From Zeugodacus cucurbitae (lineage: Eukaryota > Arthropoda > Insecta > Diptera > Tephritidae), in contig NC_071670.1 of assembly GCF_028554725.1 (NCBI RefSeq), positions 38,372,001 to 38,436,000 on the forward strand: 64,000 bases of DNA. The letters are read 5' to 3'. The first letter of the stretch is position 1. Each line of letters opens with the position of its first letter. Below are positions 25,790-38,064 of the stretch, piece after piece. The notes under the pieces were generated by a model. The model searched no databases. It was not told where the DNA came from and saw only the letters and a list, made by a program, of their open reading frames with translations. The position numbers and the translations under genes are program-made.

Positions 25790-26175
25790 CTCGGGCAAAA
25801 TCGGTTTACAACCGTACCTACTTCCCATATACCACAATTTTGAAGTCCAACTGATTCGTTCATTTTATATACGGACATCGAATTTTGCGGCTTAGCTTTT
25901 ATTGAAAATAAAAATCCAAATGGGCAAACTCAGGCCAATATTTCCCATACACCCCTTATTCGGATTTTCAAACTTCCGGTGGACTTTATACCGTATATAT
26001 CGGTTAGTATATGAGATATCTTAGCAAAATTAAGCAATCGTAAAATCTTGGAATGTATGTTGGTGGTCGAAAATATTTGAAATCGGTCCAGGAATTACCC
26101 CATTTCCCATATACTATAATATACTATAATAGTATATAACATTTAGTTACTTCCGAACTTAGCCCTTCCTTCGCT
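25790..26175. repeat. Inverted partial copy of the 20183-21295 repeat
   Basis: It includes TACTTCCCATATACCAC and, at the right edge, TTCCGAACTTAGCCCTTCCTT, the reverse complement of the left flank of the 20183 repeat. It is partial, and no coding sequence is seen. Confidence 0.55.
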
Positions 26176-29100
26176 ATTAAATTTATGCACTCTATACCAT
26201 ACGCATCTTGGCCTCTTAAATTAAATATTCGATATTTGTTTCCACTCGTCAGTACACTAATATTATATAATATTTTCAGTTTATCGAAAAAAAATAGATT
26301 TTTGGAAAATTATACATGGGCTTTCCCCCTTAAATGATTAAATGGTGACTTTGTAGTAGCATTTAAGGTTTGGTGATTCATAAGGTATAGTCAATTCTAC
26401 CTATCTGCAATATCAATCTTATCAAGGTGATTATGAACCCGTTTACCAAGTTTCATTAAGAGATAATTAATAGAACAATTAAAATTATAATTATTGATTA
26501 TAATTCGATTAAAAATTAATGTAAAAAATTAAATAAATAAACGCTTTAATCGAGCAAAGGCCGGCTAATTTATCAATTGGCTCCATGTACGAAAGGGCTA
26601 TAACATAATTATAATGTTATAGAAATATTTAGCACATTTGTATTCTCAGTCAAAGCACAGGTTACTCATACGACCTGTCATTATTAAAATTTGTTCCTTT
26701 CGGGTGGAAATAAATGATTCTAAAAAATAGTATACAAATTGGAAATTTGTTCACAAAAAAATAAAATAATAATAATAAATGTTAATAGTAAAAGATTGAG
26801 GAAACATTTGCAATATGTCATCAAAATTATTATTTTTCTCAGCAAAAATGTAATAATTTTATAATACTATAAACACCGTTAATATTCATGACGTTCATAT
26901 TAGTTATAAACTTGAGAATAACATGTGTAAATTTTGAGTCATATACCCACATCTGAATAAATTCCCATGAAAATTTTCTTCTAAAAACCCGCTAGAACAA
27001 CTTTTCTATAATAAAAAGTCGCAGAGCGCAGGAGTACGGCAGTTAAGTGAACAGTCTGACAGCTTAAGGCCTTGCGACATGTTGGCATTGTTGCAAGTCT
27101 TTTAATTGAAATACTAATGAATATAATTAATTCAAAGGCAATGCTCATGTTGATGTTGATGATGATGTGACCGCCGGTGGGTTGTTGGAATTGAATGATA
27201 AACTGAATGAAAGCCCGGTTGTATGCTTTTCGAAGCGGTTGACTACACAGTTAATTGACATGCTGCGCATAGCTGGGCTAATAGCATATGGATGAGCAGT
27301 GAGTGCTTTATAATTGGCTTGTGTAGCGGTTGACCGACTTTTATGCGAGTAAGTATACACATTTATATATATATATTATATGGGGTGGACACTGAAGTAT
27401 TAAAGAGAAAATAGAGACACTGAAACGTCGGCGAATCACAGCTTTGCGCCCTGCACTTATTCAATTTCTAAAGAGTTATCACTAAAAGATTAGTGTTGGT
27501 ATCTAACTAAAATCAAAAAAATAAAAAATTTTAAAACTAAAAATTACCTCAAAAAAAGTTTCTAAAACTTGCTTTGCTTAACACACGAAATTGAAATGAA
27601 AGTTATAAAGTTTCGCAGACTCTACATTTACCGCTTTGAAACTACAGCGGCCACAATATGGCACGCAAAGATTTCCAGTTGAATAAATTAACAACTCACA
27701 ATTTTGTGAAAATTCTTAAAAACTTCTCGTCTTTCAAGTGAAATGCTTAACGCTTTAGGTCATAGCTCCATACTGTCTACTTATGTATTGTTCAGGCTGA
27801 GTGAATTTTTGTGCCTGAAATAATAAAAGCGACCAGCCAGCCACCTCAACCCAGCTCATCAATCACTAATGATTTCAACTTTGAAATTTGAAAGTGACAG
27901 AGTGGATTTTCTTCACTTTACTTCGTTGTCAGCTTAATCATTTACTCACATAATAAAATGGTAAGTATTTAAATGTAACTTTATTCACATAACTTCAAAG
28001 AAATTACGAAATTCCCGTTAAGTTATTAAATGGAAATTTTCGGAAAGACTTTGGAAGAAATTTACCACTTAAAGCGTTTAGCATGAAGTTTGCCTCTTTC
28101 ATGTGTTGGTTGAAATGAAGTTAATAGTAATGATGTGTTCTTCTTCTTTGTGGAGAATTTTCAGAAGCCTATTCTTTGGAAAATCTTAGAGTACATCACT
28201 GGGAGTAAAGAGGATAATTTTAAAGCTTTCGGAATACATTGCAGTATAATTAGTCCTCTGGAAATCACTTTATTATGACAAGATACAAGCCAAAGGCTAA
28301 CTATCGCGGAATCATATTTCCAAAATTCGCTTCATATCTCTGACTTAAACTTCCAATTATAAATATATAGAATCTACTTTTTGAAATATTAATATTTAAT
28401 ACCAATCGATAAATAAACAAAAAATATTGGAAAAGCTCCTTTGCGCATGAAATGTGTTGATTCATGTGAAATTATCCTTCACGAACTTGAAATTGTAATT
28501 TGTCCCAACCCACTGCATCTCAACTTAAATCGAATTCGAACCACTACATCCCGTTAGCGGATTTGCCAGCTTTGTATAAATTATTGTTGTTTAATAGTCG
28601 TTAATTACAATGAAATGAGCGCGATAAATGCTGATTTGAACAACAACGTAATGGAAACGGGATGTAACGCAATCATGCTGTCTGTTAGTGGTTCAAGCGA
28701 ATTTATTAAATGCGCAGCAACTTGATTGGATGACTTAAATGTAAATGAGGCATCTGGGATTAAAGGATTTTCACAAACGAAATTGTTTCAATGGAGAATT
28801 TATCTTTGCTCTCGAAGCAAATTTTTTATTAAATGCTCAAACAACTTAAGAAAATTCACCATACAGAAGAATTTCAACAGAATATATACTATTTTGTCAT
28901 AATTTTTAATAGCTTTACAAACTGATAATAAAATCGAAGATTTAATTTACAAAATGAGATTATTGTGAAAATGCGTATCCCATGAATAGTATTTCAAACA
29001 GGTATGATTACTAAAGATCATTAAATGAGACACATAATTAGTATATATGAAACTTTAGCTGTCTTCGACAAGCGTTGGAGAGTAGCCAATCAAACGAACT

Positions 29101-29704
29101 ATACCAGATGATCAAACAAATTCGTAGTTCTGACAGTAAATTGTCATTTGAGGCATTCACCAGAGTATAATTGTTTTAAAATATATTTCAAAAAAACTCA
29201 GTAACATACTCTCTTATATCGAATTCAATAATTCTTTTTGTTATTGGTTTCATAAGTAACATTTTTTACAAGATCGTATACATTTTGGATGGGAAGAGAC
29301 TACATTTCGATCTAAAGCAGCGAAGCTTGTAGATTATAAATAAGACGAAAATATCCATATGATTATCAGTAGAAGAACCTTAATCCTGAGATTACGCTCA
29401 TCTTGGCTGTAGAGCAGATTGACCTTCAAAAATTTAACAATAGGGTCGAGCTGAATGTCAATAATGCCTTCTTAGACATAATATTCGACAGCCGCCTCAA
29501 TGTGTTGCACGTTAGTATTAAAGACCTCAAGTGACGCGTTCCGTCGTTAAAAGCCTAAATGTCACCTAGCACCGAACCTCACAAATTTCTATACTACCAT
29601 TATAGCCGTTTCGCACAGTCAAATTAATTTAATATATTAGGATTATAACCAGTTTTTGCACTGCCGCTTACTAGATTACGGAACAGCTGTTAAACTTTTT
29701 TGTT
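26176..29704. other. Noncoding interval
   Basis: No gene recognised. The short repeat at 29091-29120 is shared with 22679-22720. The rest is AT-rich and unremarkable by eye. Confidence 0.45.
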
Positions 29705-29717
29705 TGCTGTTCATAGG

Positions 29718-31180
29718 TTAGGTAAAGTGGCTGTCAAACGACGCATCTAGGTCTTTGGGAGGCCCATTGTAATACCACTTGGACTGAGGTCCCTCACACT
29801 ATCGAGTCATCATTGAACCACCCTGGGGTCCTGATAAAGTGAAAAAGTTCACACAATTTGTCATAAACAACTTCGCCTACTTCCTCGAGAAAACCGCGTC
29901 CAATAGTTGCGATTATTTTCCTATACAGAGCCTTGCATCCACAAAGAAGGTGTGTAATCGTTTCTTCTTCTTCTTTTTCTTGGCAGCTCCCGCAGTAATC
30001 ATTGAAAGGTAACCCCAGCCCGCTGCGTGTCTCCCAGTCAGACAGTGTGCCGTTAACACCCCTACAAGGGTTCTTGTTTCTTAAATTTCAATAAGCGACA
30101 AGTACAGCTCTTATTCCACTCTGGCCACGTTTGTCTGCTTACGGAGCAAATCGTTACTTGTTTCCATTGTGATTCAGCCGTATCTACTGCATGTTTATCG
30201 ATTAAGTATTTGCAGGTTGCCGAAGGTATATAGATTGCCTCTTTATCGGCCTCCAACTGCAGTGTGGTGCCCAATCTGGCTAGTTCATCTGCCACACAGT
30301 TCCCAGAGATGTCACTATGTCCTGGGACCCATTGCAGGTGTAACGTGAAATATGACGTCATTGTAAATAATAAATCCCAGCATTCTTTCACTATCTTAGA
30401 AGATATTCTATAAGAATTTAATGATTTTAAAGTCGCTTGACTATCCGAGTATATGAATATTTGTCTGGTCGTTAACACTATTTTTGACAGAACGAGAAGG
30501 CTTTCTTTAATTGCAGTGGCTTCTGCTTGGAACACACTGCAATGATCCGGTAGCCGAAAGGCGATTCTGGTATCTAGTTTTTCTGAGAATACCCCACCTC
30601 CAACTCGTTTGTCTAGTTTTGACCCGTCCGTGTAGATACTTATCACTGAACCTTTGTCCACTTTTCCCATATCCCACTCCTCTCTAGAGGAGAATGATAT
30701 ACATACGTAGTTCAGAGTTTAGATTAATTTCTATAGGATTACGAAAATACGTCCTATTTGGTGGAAATGGGAACTTGCCAAGTATACTAGAATGTCCCCT
30801 ATTGCAGTTTTGCAGTAGTGAAGATTCTCTCAGTCTAAGTGCCGATTTCGCCGCCTGCTGCTTACAGAATATGTCTATAGGCAGTAAGTACAGAATAACA
30901 TCTAATACCTGGCTCGGCGTTGTTCTGAGAGCTCCACTGATACATATTCATGCCGCTCTTTGTAGACTTCCCATGCTCTTTACTGCGTACTTCTTGTCGA
31001 TTATTGGCCACCAGACCAATATACCGTATGTCATAATCGGCCTTACCACAGCTGTGTAGAGCCAATGAGATACGCGGGGTGCTAGTCCCCATTTTGGTCC
31101 GACCATCCTTTTACAGGTGTATAAGGCCACAGCCGCCTTCCTTACCATAGCTTCCAAGTTTGGTTTCCATGATAGCTTCC
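29718..31180 (-). mobile_element. 5'-truncated RNase-H-type non-LTR retrotransposon with 13-bp TSD
   Basis: A 1463-bp insertion is flanked by TGCTGTTCATAGG at 29705-29717 and 31181-31193. Reading on the minus strand from 31180 it enters at RKLSWKPNLEAMVRKAAVAL, the region after the RT core. A frameshift follows, then an RNase H domain at 30670-30062 with YTDGS, FQAEATAIKE, YSDSQATLKS and HSDISGNCVADELAR, so the four acidic positions are visible. Then come a stop and a cysteine-bearing tail (DYCGSCQEKEEEETITHLL). The 3' end reads ACCTAACCTA. It is of R1/Loa/I type by architecture, and is inactive because of truncation, frameshift and stop. Confidence 0.82.
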
Positions 31181-31193
31181 TGCTGTTCATAGG

Positions 31194-31972
31194 AAGTTGA
31201 TAAGTTTCATCAGCGTGGACCCGCAGAGTTGCTTTCTAGTTAGAACTTGTTTTGTATTCGATTAAAAATGAATGTAGAAAAAATATGTTTTGTGTGGTAA
31301 ATCAATCAAAATCTTTAATTTAGTTTAAGGCTGAATAATTGGAGCTTCGGTCAAATGGAGAGGAAGCCGTCTCTCTCATAGCGTTGACGGGCTCTTAACG
31401 GCATGTATAGCATACCTAACAGCTCATAAAAAATCCGCGGATAGATGGAGCATGTTTCGAGGAGGATAAAAACTCGTACAATTTCGTCATCGACTGTTTA
31501 AAATATCTTAAAAATTTACCAAAATTGTACACAAGGTTTAAATAAGTAACTGGAATTAAATAAATAAATTTAAAGCTTTTTGGAAACAAATCAACTTACA
31601 AAAGAGTACCCGTTCGAAATTTTAAATGGAAAAATACTCTAAAATATTTGCAAAAATCAGTGAACTTCATTAACAAGCGTTTAATTGAGAGCAGCAATAA
31701 ATAAAAGTGTCAGAAATTGTACAAATTAATCAAATTGTAGCTTCGAATGAAAAACGTACACTTAAATAAAAATTGAAAAATACCTAAAAGTGCCAAATAT
31801 GTACATATGTGTGTATGTAGGTGTTTTTGAAATGAATTCAAATGCAAGCGGAATTTCTATATAGTCGATATAACACAAGTAAATACCAAACTCAGCACAA
31901 TTATTTATTACTTCAGAAGTACAAATTTACTATAAATGTGTACTATATATATACATATATAGGTATATGTAT
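31194..31972. other. Noncoding interval
   Basis: AT-rich with no gene or element recognised. The last eight bases (31965-31972) form the left target duplication of the following MITE. Confidence 0.5.
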
Positions 31973-32423
31973 TAGGGCTCTTAAAATTATTCGATTAACC
32001 TGAAAACCGATTTTTCGAATATCCGGTTTGTAACCGTACGTACGAATATTAACCGGTTAGTACTATTCGAATAGTCGTTCTTCTACGATTATTCGAATAG
32101 TTGTTCTGCTGCGAACATTTGAATAATTGAAAAGTGTTGGAAATCCAAGTAGCCTTTGATTTTTGTTTGTTTTTATTTGTGAAAATGTCAATTGTGCGCA
32201 TTTTTCATGAGTCTCAAATTTTTCAATAAACATAGAAATTTAATGAACTTTCACTATTCGAATAGTCAACAAGGAACGCTTAACCAAACAGTCGGAAATG
32301 AGCGGTTAATCGAATAGTCGACAACTTACGACTATCCGAATAGTGCAAACCGAATATTATTATTCGAATAATGCCCTATTCGGTTAATTCGGTTGGTCGA
32401 TTAGTCGAATACCAAGAGCTCTA
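31973..32423. mobile_element. hAT-like MITE with subterminal TATTCGAATA palindromes
   Basis: Ends are TAGGGCTCTTAAAATTATTC on the left and, reverse-complemented, TAGAGCTCTTGGTATTCG on the right. The flanks ATATGTAT (31965-31972) and ACATGTAT (32424-32431) match at 7 of 8 positions, the duplication length of hAT elements. The 451-bp interior has no transposase but carries many copies of a CTATTCGAATAG-like palindrome and CGAATAGTCG words. By analogy with hAT subterminal repeats these may be transposase-binding sites, which is an inference. Confidence 0.7.
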
Positions 32424-32431
32424 ACATGTAT

Positions 32432-34181
32432 ATACAAATTTACTCATTTCAAGTAAATAAAAGTACGTAATTTGCCTCGCTGCTGTCTCCATTGCGCTTT
32501 TAATAATTGAAAATAAATATATTTGACTCGTTCAAAAGTCATAAATGCGCATAAATCAAAATAAATATACATAAATACACACATACAAATAAATATATGC
32601 AGTTGTATGAGCAGAGACAAATCGTAATAAATACCAACCAACCGGAGCTAGACAAACAAGTGATGGCAACACAAATTGTTGAGACGGTAATGGCTGCGAA
32701 GGGGACATGCGATGACAAATAACAAATAATACAAATACAAATGCGCACAATAATATATACATATAATAATAAATGAAAATAAACAGAATGGACAAACTTG
32801 GCAGTCGACCAGCAGCTAAATGAATATATGTATACATATTAAATATATGTATATACATATATATTATACAGTTAATAAAGTGCGTGTATACAGTTGAAAT
32901 GTAATGCAACAACAACAACAATAATAAGCATGACGTATTTTCACAAGTTGGCATGCAATTGAATTTAATCGATGCATAATGTGAATGGAAAAAATTTCCT
33001 CATAATTATTTCATAATTTCCTTGAAATGAAATTACATACATACATAAATATATAATGTGAAGCGCTGTGAGCTATTAAAATGTTGCATGAATATTTTAT
33101 GCGCGCACGAGTAATTGTTGAATGCTTAAATTTATATGTATGAAATATGAAATAAAAATTTAAAAGCATATAAATTTCATTAAAATTCAAAGGAACTGCT
33201 TTATTGGCGGCATACATGGCGTATGAGTGACAACAGTCTGCCAACTAGCAGCCATTTGCCGCATTAACGGTCGTTATGCACAAAGTTGTGGCAAACGTCA
33301 GGAGACTTTGTTGGTAACGGTTTGCTTGGTTGTTTATATATTTTACTGCGTAGTCTCGCAGGATTCAGTTGACGCGTTATTTTGAAATAATCACATCACA
33401 TTTGGCGGCGGGCATTGCGCAGTGGACATTAAGATAAGCGTTTATCTATTAGCTTGGGTACATTTAAGCTGAAAGTTGTGCTTGGAAAATCTTGTTATTG
33501 TTTTTAATTTGCTCGTTTTATGTATTATACTCTGTCGATGTTCAAGTAGAGTGCGTGACTAATATTCGAATAAAAAAACGCAGGCTAGGATAAGTGTTAT
33601 TTTTACTTAGGAAACATTTTTTTTTTTATTTTAGGAAAGAACAAAGCTTGAAAGTACGAATAATAAATAACAAATTTAAATGTTTTGTATATCCCTCAGA
33701 AGACAGTATTGTGGCAATACGCCCCATTTGGTTGGGATAGGTTTAGTTAGGTTCAGAGGCTGATCCTCGCGACAGGTGTCGTGGAAGATCCCACTTGGAC
33801 AACTAAAGGCGTGAAAGGATTCTTACAAGTGAGGGCAAAAATGACTAAATTTTTAAATATTGCGGCAAGATGAACCTATTTAATAACCTGCGTTCCTGGG
33901 CTAAAAGCATCTTAAAGCCGAGCCGATGTTGGTCATTAACCAGAACTTATCGATTTGGCGAAAGATCCACTAAACGAGACGCATCTCTTTTCATAAGTTT
34001 TACAGAAGTGAAGTTGTCGTTGTTGGAATTTTCAGCTACAAAAAAAAATCTGAATAATATGGTTACCCTTCATGCTGATTAAAAAGCTTTATAATAGTAA
34101 TAGCGCTGGTTGAAGTAGTTTGAAAGTCAATACTGAGAAATAGCACGAATATAGTTTCTCATGAAAACCTTAATTAATACT
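32432..34181. other. Noncoding interval with a possible non-LTR 3' UTR scrap near 33740-33830
   Basis: Mostly AT-rich with GTATATA-type simple runs near 32830-32870. At 33740-33830, TAGGTTTAGTTAGGTTCAGAG and CCCACTTGGACAACT loosely resemble the 3' end of the element at 29718 in the same orientation. No gene is supported. Confidence 0.4.
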
Positions 34182-34183
34182 TA

Positions 34184-35030
34184 AGGGTTTTTCAATAAGA
34201 GCGCTACAAAGTTCTGTCCTGTGAAAGTACATTCGATGCCATTATTTATGGAACTCAATTTCTTTTCCGCGGCCACCACGGGCACACTTGCAGAAGTCCA
34301 GACGCTGAACCTGTATACTGCCGCAATTTCACGTGCGATATTCGTACGAAGTTCATCAATCGTTGCTGTCTTGTTGGCATAGAACATAGACTTGTCGTAG
34401 TCCCACAGGAAATAATCTAACGGCGTAATCGCACGACCGAGGCGGCTAATTGACTGACACGTTCACCAAATTTGGTTTTCAATAAATCGATTGTGACATT
34501 CGCTGTGTGGCTTGTGGCGCCGTCCTGTTGGAACCACATATTGTCCAAGTCCATATCATCCAATTCGGGCCAAAAATATTCGGTTATCATTGAGCGATAG
34601 CGATTTCCATTCACAGTAACCTGCCGGTCTTGATAAACACGGAAGTAGTAGGACCGCCGGCTCGTACCAAACCGTAATTTTTTCGGGTTGCAATGGTGAC
34701 TCATGGAGTACGTATGGATTGCTACCTGACCAATAACGCATTTGCTTATTGACGAAGCCATACAGCCTGAAATGAGCCTCATCGCTAAAGATGGTTTTTC
34801 GATGAAAATCTGGATAATTTTCAAGTTGTTGCTTAGCCCAATTCATGAACATACTGACTCCGAATTTCGGTAATATATTTTAATAATTTCGATTCGTTGT
34901 TGGATCGTATATCTTTCCATCATGAAATTGCAAACCTTACTGAAGAAAAATGTCAAAAGGGAGGGAAAAATTATGGCGTCGTTGCTGTCCTTATCGGTCT
35001 ACTTTTGTAGCGTCCTTTTGAAAAACGCTT
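34184..35030 (-). mobile_element. Mariner-like DNA transposon (copy 2), TA-flanked, inactive
   Basis: The terminal inverted repeats are AGGGTTTTTCAATAAGAGCG on the left and, reverse-complemented, AAGCGTTTTTCAAAAGGACG on the right. Each is followed internally by CTACAAA and bounded outside by TA. The minus strand encodes transposase pieces in several frames: IFSDEAHFRLYGFVNKQ with the first catalytic Asp, MWFQQDGATSHTANVTIDLL with the second, and DELRTNIAREIAAV near the C terminus. The N-terminal DNA-binding region is largely missing and frames are broken, so this 847-bp copy cannot encode transposase. It is the same family as 5319-6607. Confidence 0.82.
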
Positions 35031-35032
35031 TA

Positions 35033-36516
35033 TCTTTGTAGAGATACTATTGGTAAAGTGTTTTCAATACAGGCGTAATCAAGAAAGAAAGCCTCAGAAA
35101 AGTCGCTAAGGCAGCACTAGTCCACGGTCTATGCTTAGACTCCGCTTAGACTCCGAAAAAAAATCAATGGCAAACTGTGAACTTCAAATTATGTAGCTCA
35201 TTGATAAATTTTGCGGCATATACATATTTACATACTTATTTACATAGGTGTACGCGTGCAATTAATGTCTTGATTCACTTATTTATAGTTTCACTTACAA
35301 CTTTCTGCTACAAACTCTTCTCCACACATTTATTGTTGTTATTGTTGTTATCTAACAAGTGGGAAAAATAGTTATCAGCTCTCTAGTTATGCAGAGACAT
35401 GCTAAATGTGTGCAAATAATGTATGCACGTGGCGTCCCACGAGCTTGTGGTTTTCTTAATTTTGTTTGCTAAAACATACACAGAAGATAAAACTGAAAGG
35501 CATTCGGCGGTTTTTGTAACCGCAACATGTATGTACTATGTATGTGGAAATGTCTGTGTGATTATAGGTATGTATTCTCAATAAAGTAACGGTATAGTTT
35601 AATAGATATTTTTGGCAGCGTCTTAAAGCTTACATGCCAAGTTGAGTTAAATCAATTGGAGGAGGAACTTTTATCTAGAGTGGCGTCAGGTAGTAATGTC
35701 TATACCTGACCTGATCTTTAAGAAAACCAAAGGAAGTAATATTAATTTTATAATGTAAAGGAGGGCTCTACAAGATCGCTAGATCTTCCTTTTCATACTA
35801 CACATAGAGATTTTCACTTCGTCTTCAATTATGGACTGAATTAAAAAAAATTTACATTAATAGTGATTTGGTTTCATGAAAAAAATGCAGACCCAATTTC
35901 CTTCAGTTCATTGAAGCAATGTTAAATCACAAATTTTTCTTTTTTTACATAATATTCGACTCTAAGCAACCTGGTTTGACGGTGGACCCATTGTGATTAA
36001 AAAATAAATTTAACAGAAAAGTTTTATAGCATAGATTTGTAACCGAAAACATTATGTACCGTTAGTATATTCGCGCAACTCTCTCAATTTTCTCATTTTT
36101 TTTCTCTTCTACAGAAGTTGAGAATGGTTTCCAGCGCCACTTGTTGCCACAGTAATATTCGTCAAAGGTTATACACTCTTAGTTGCACTCTTTTGTCAGC
36201 GAAACACCAAAGAGAGATTTTTATATATAAGAACAGTGGGTACTCAGATAAAATATATTTTAAATAAAAATTAATTTTAAATAAAAATTAATATTATTAT
36301 TTGATTAAAATCCACTAGAGTGAACAAAGTCGCAAACGCTCTTTAGATAAATGCATTCATTTACCAAACTCGATTGGGACCTAGCCGTTGAATCGCCAAT
36401 ATGAAAGGAGAAACTCCAGTTTTAGACTTGGTTGACGAGCCATTTACTTAATTTAAGACTAATCTACAAATATTTAAATTACGCGTAACTTAGAGTAACG
36501 TGAGTGAGAGAGGAAG
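35033..36516. other. Noncoding interval
   Basis: No gene or classified repeat recognised. It is AT-rich with short meaningless frames. Confidence 0.5.
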
Positions 36517-36527
36517 GCCTTGATATC

Positions 36528-37127
36528 TTCTTCTTCTTCTTGACTGGCGTAGACACCGCTTACGCGGTTATAGCCGAGTCCAAAACAGCGCGCCACGCAT
36601 CTCTCCTTCTGGCAGTTTGGCGCCAATTGGTTATTCCAAGCGAAGCCAGGTCCCTCTCCACCTGGTCCTTCCATCGGAGTGGAGGTCTCCCTCTTCCTCT
36701 GCTTCCACCAGCGGGTACTGCATCGAATACTTTCAGAGCTGGAGCACTTTCATCCATTCGAACAACATGTCCTAGCCAGCGTAGCCGCTGTTTTTTTATT
36801 CGCTGGACTATGTCTATGTCGTCGAATAACACATACAGCTCATCGTTCCATCGTCTGCTGTATTCGCCGTTGCCAATTCTTAAGGGACCATAAATCTTCC
36901 GCAAAACCTTTCTCTCGAAAACTCCTAGTGCCGTCTCATCGGATGTTGACATCGTCCACGCTTCTGCACCGTAAAGTAGGACGGGAATGATGAGAGACTT
37001 GTAGAGTTTGGTTTTTGTTCGTCGAGAGAGGACTTTACTTTTCAATTGCCTACTTAGTCCATAGTAGCACCTGTTGGCAAGAGTGATTCTGCGTTGGATT
37101 TCCAGGCTGACATTGTTATTGCTGTTA
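36528..37127 (-). mobile_element. RTE-like 3' fragment (copy 5) with (AAG)n tail and 11-bp TSD
   Basis: A 600-bp insertion lies between GCCTTGATATC at 36517-36527 and the same sequence at 37128-37138. On the minus strand it encodes an uninterrupted C-terminal stretch of the RT polyprotein (37045-36560): LYKSLIIPVLLYGAEAWTMS, FERKVLRKIYGP, RLRWLGHVVRMDES, GRGRPPLRWKDQ and ending RAVLDSAITA. The 3' tail is a run of AAG (CTTCTTCTTCTT on plus), unlike the tails of copies 2 and 4. It is the best preserved of the five copies but still lacks the endonuclease and RT active site. Confidence 0.87.
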
Positions 37128-37138
37128 GCCTTGATATC

Positions 37139-37504
37139 ACTCTCAATAAAAACCTGACGGATGAGATAGTCTTATACTGGACAGCGCCATCTGAACTTTC
37201 CCTGCCAGACCACAGAATCATTTGAATCTTAGATCCAATCCTCATTTGGTTACATTAATTCAGTCTAGTGTAGACCTATATTCGCGATGAGTACAGGAGA
37301 GGACATTTAATAACAATGAAGAACATGTGACTAAGCCTAAAATATGTTCTACATAATCATCAGTTCAACCTGCTGTTTAATCAGGGCGATAGCAAAAGAA
37401 GTCAGGGCACCTGCTCTGATATAAAACCCTTGGTCTCAAAAGGATGAGTTCATGTCGCTGCTAGAGGGTAATGTTTTTTTGTTGTTGTAGACGCATAAAA
37501 CAGG
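37139..37504. other. Noncoding spacer
   Basis: The old target sequence continues to the right of copy 5. I see no recognised feature. Confidence 0.4.
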
Positions 37505-37760
37505 TGTGGGTTCTTGTGTAGAAGTTCACGTAAGTGAGGAAAGTTTCTGACTTACTTGAGAGTGGCCGGGAATGATTCGTTTGCATATGGCTCAAGCAGC
37601 TCGCGATTCCTGGTCGTAGAATAAGTATTCTCTGGGCAGACAACAGACACCCAGGCTAAAGTGAGAAAGCGAAGCCCGGTACTCATCATATAAAAAGCGG
37701 CCCCAACGACAAGGAAACAACAGCCTCGAATGAGAGAGCTCAATTGTTATGACGTTCACT
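37505..37760. repeat. Dispersed repeat, copy B (partner of 1475-1790)
   Basis: It shares AAGTTCACGTAAGTGAGGAA, ACTTGAGAGTGGCC, GCTCAAGCAGCTC, GTGAGAAAGCGAAGCCCG and GAATGAGAGA with positions 1475-1790. It has small indels and no coding sequence that I recognise. Confidence 0.6.
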
Positions 37761-37857
37761 GTAAACGTATTAAGGACTATGATTTAAGGACATGCACCTG
37801 GAATGTTCGATCGCTTAATTAAGGCTTGTTTATACGCCAGTAAAGTAGAGGAAGAGG

Positions 37858-37920
37858 CATAAAACATTCTTCAAACAATTTTGATTACGTAGAACCGACT
37901 GTCTTGGGAATGGCGGGTAA
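37858..37920. repeat. Short dispersed repeat shared with 58322-58420
   Basis: CATAAAACATTC, then AATTTTGA, then TAGAACCGACTGTC and a GGGAATGG-like end match the right-hand locus near 58322-58420. That locus has about 50 bp extra in the middle. It is probably a transposon 3' UTR fragment of unknown class. Confidence 0.6.
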
Positions 37921-38064
37921 AAAAATCCTGTCGAATTTTTGTGCACGTAGTAAATTTTTCTCGTTTGTTCGTTCTTCAAGCAAGGGTTAGATGAGATAAT
38001 GTGAAGAGAAGAAACACAAAAGGCCACAGATCTCAATGCGAAACGTTAAAAAGTAAAAAAAGTA

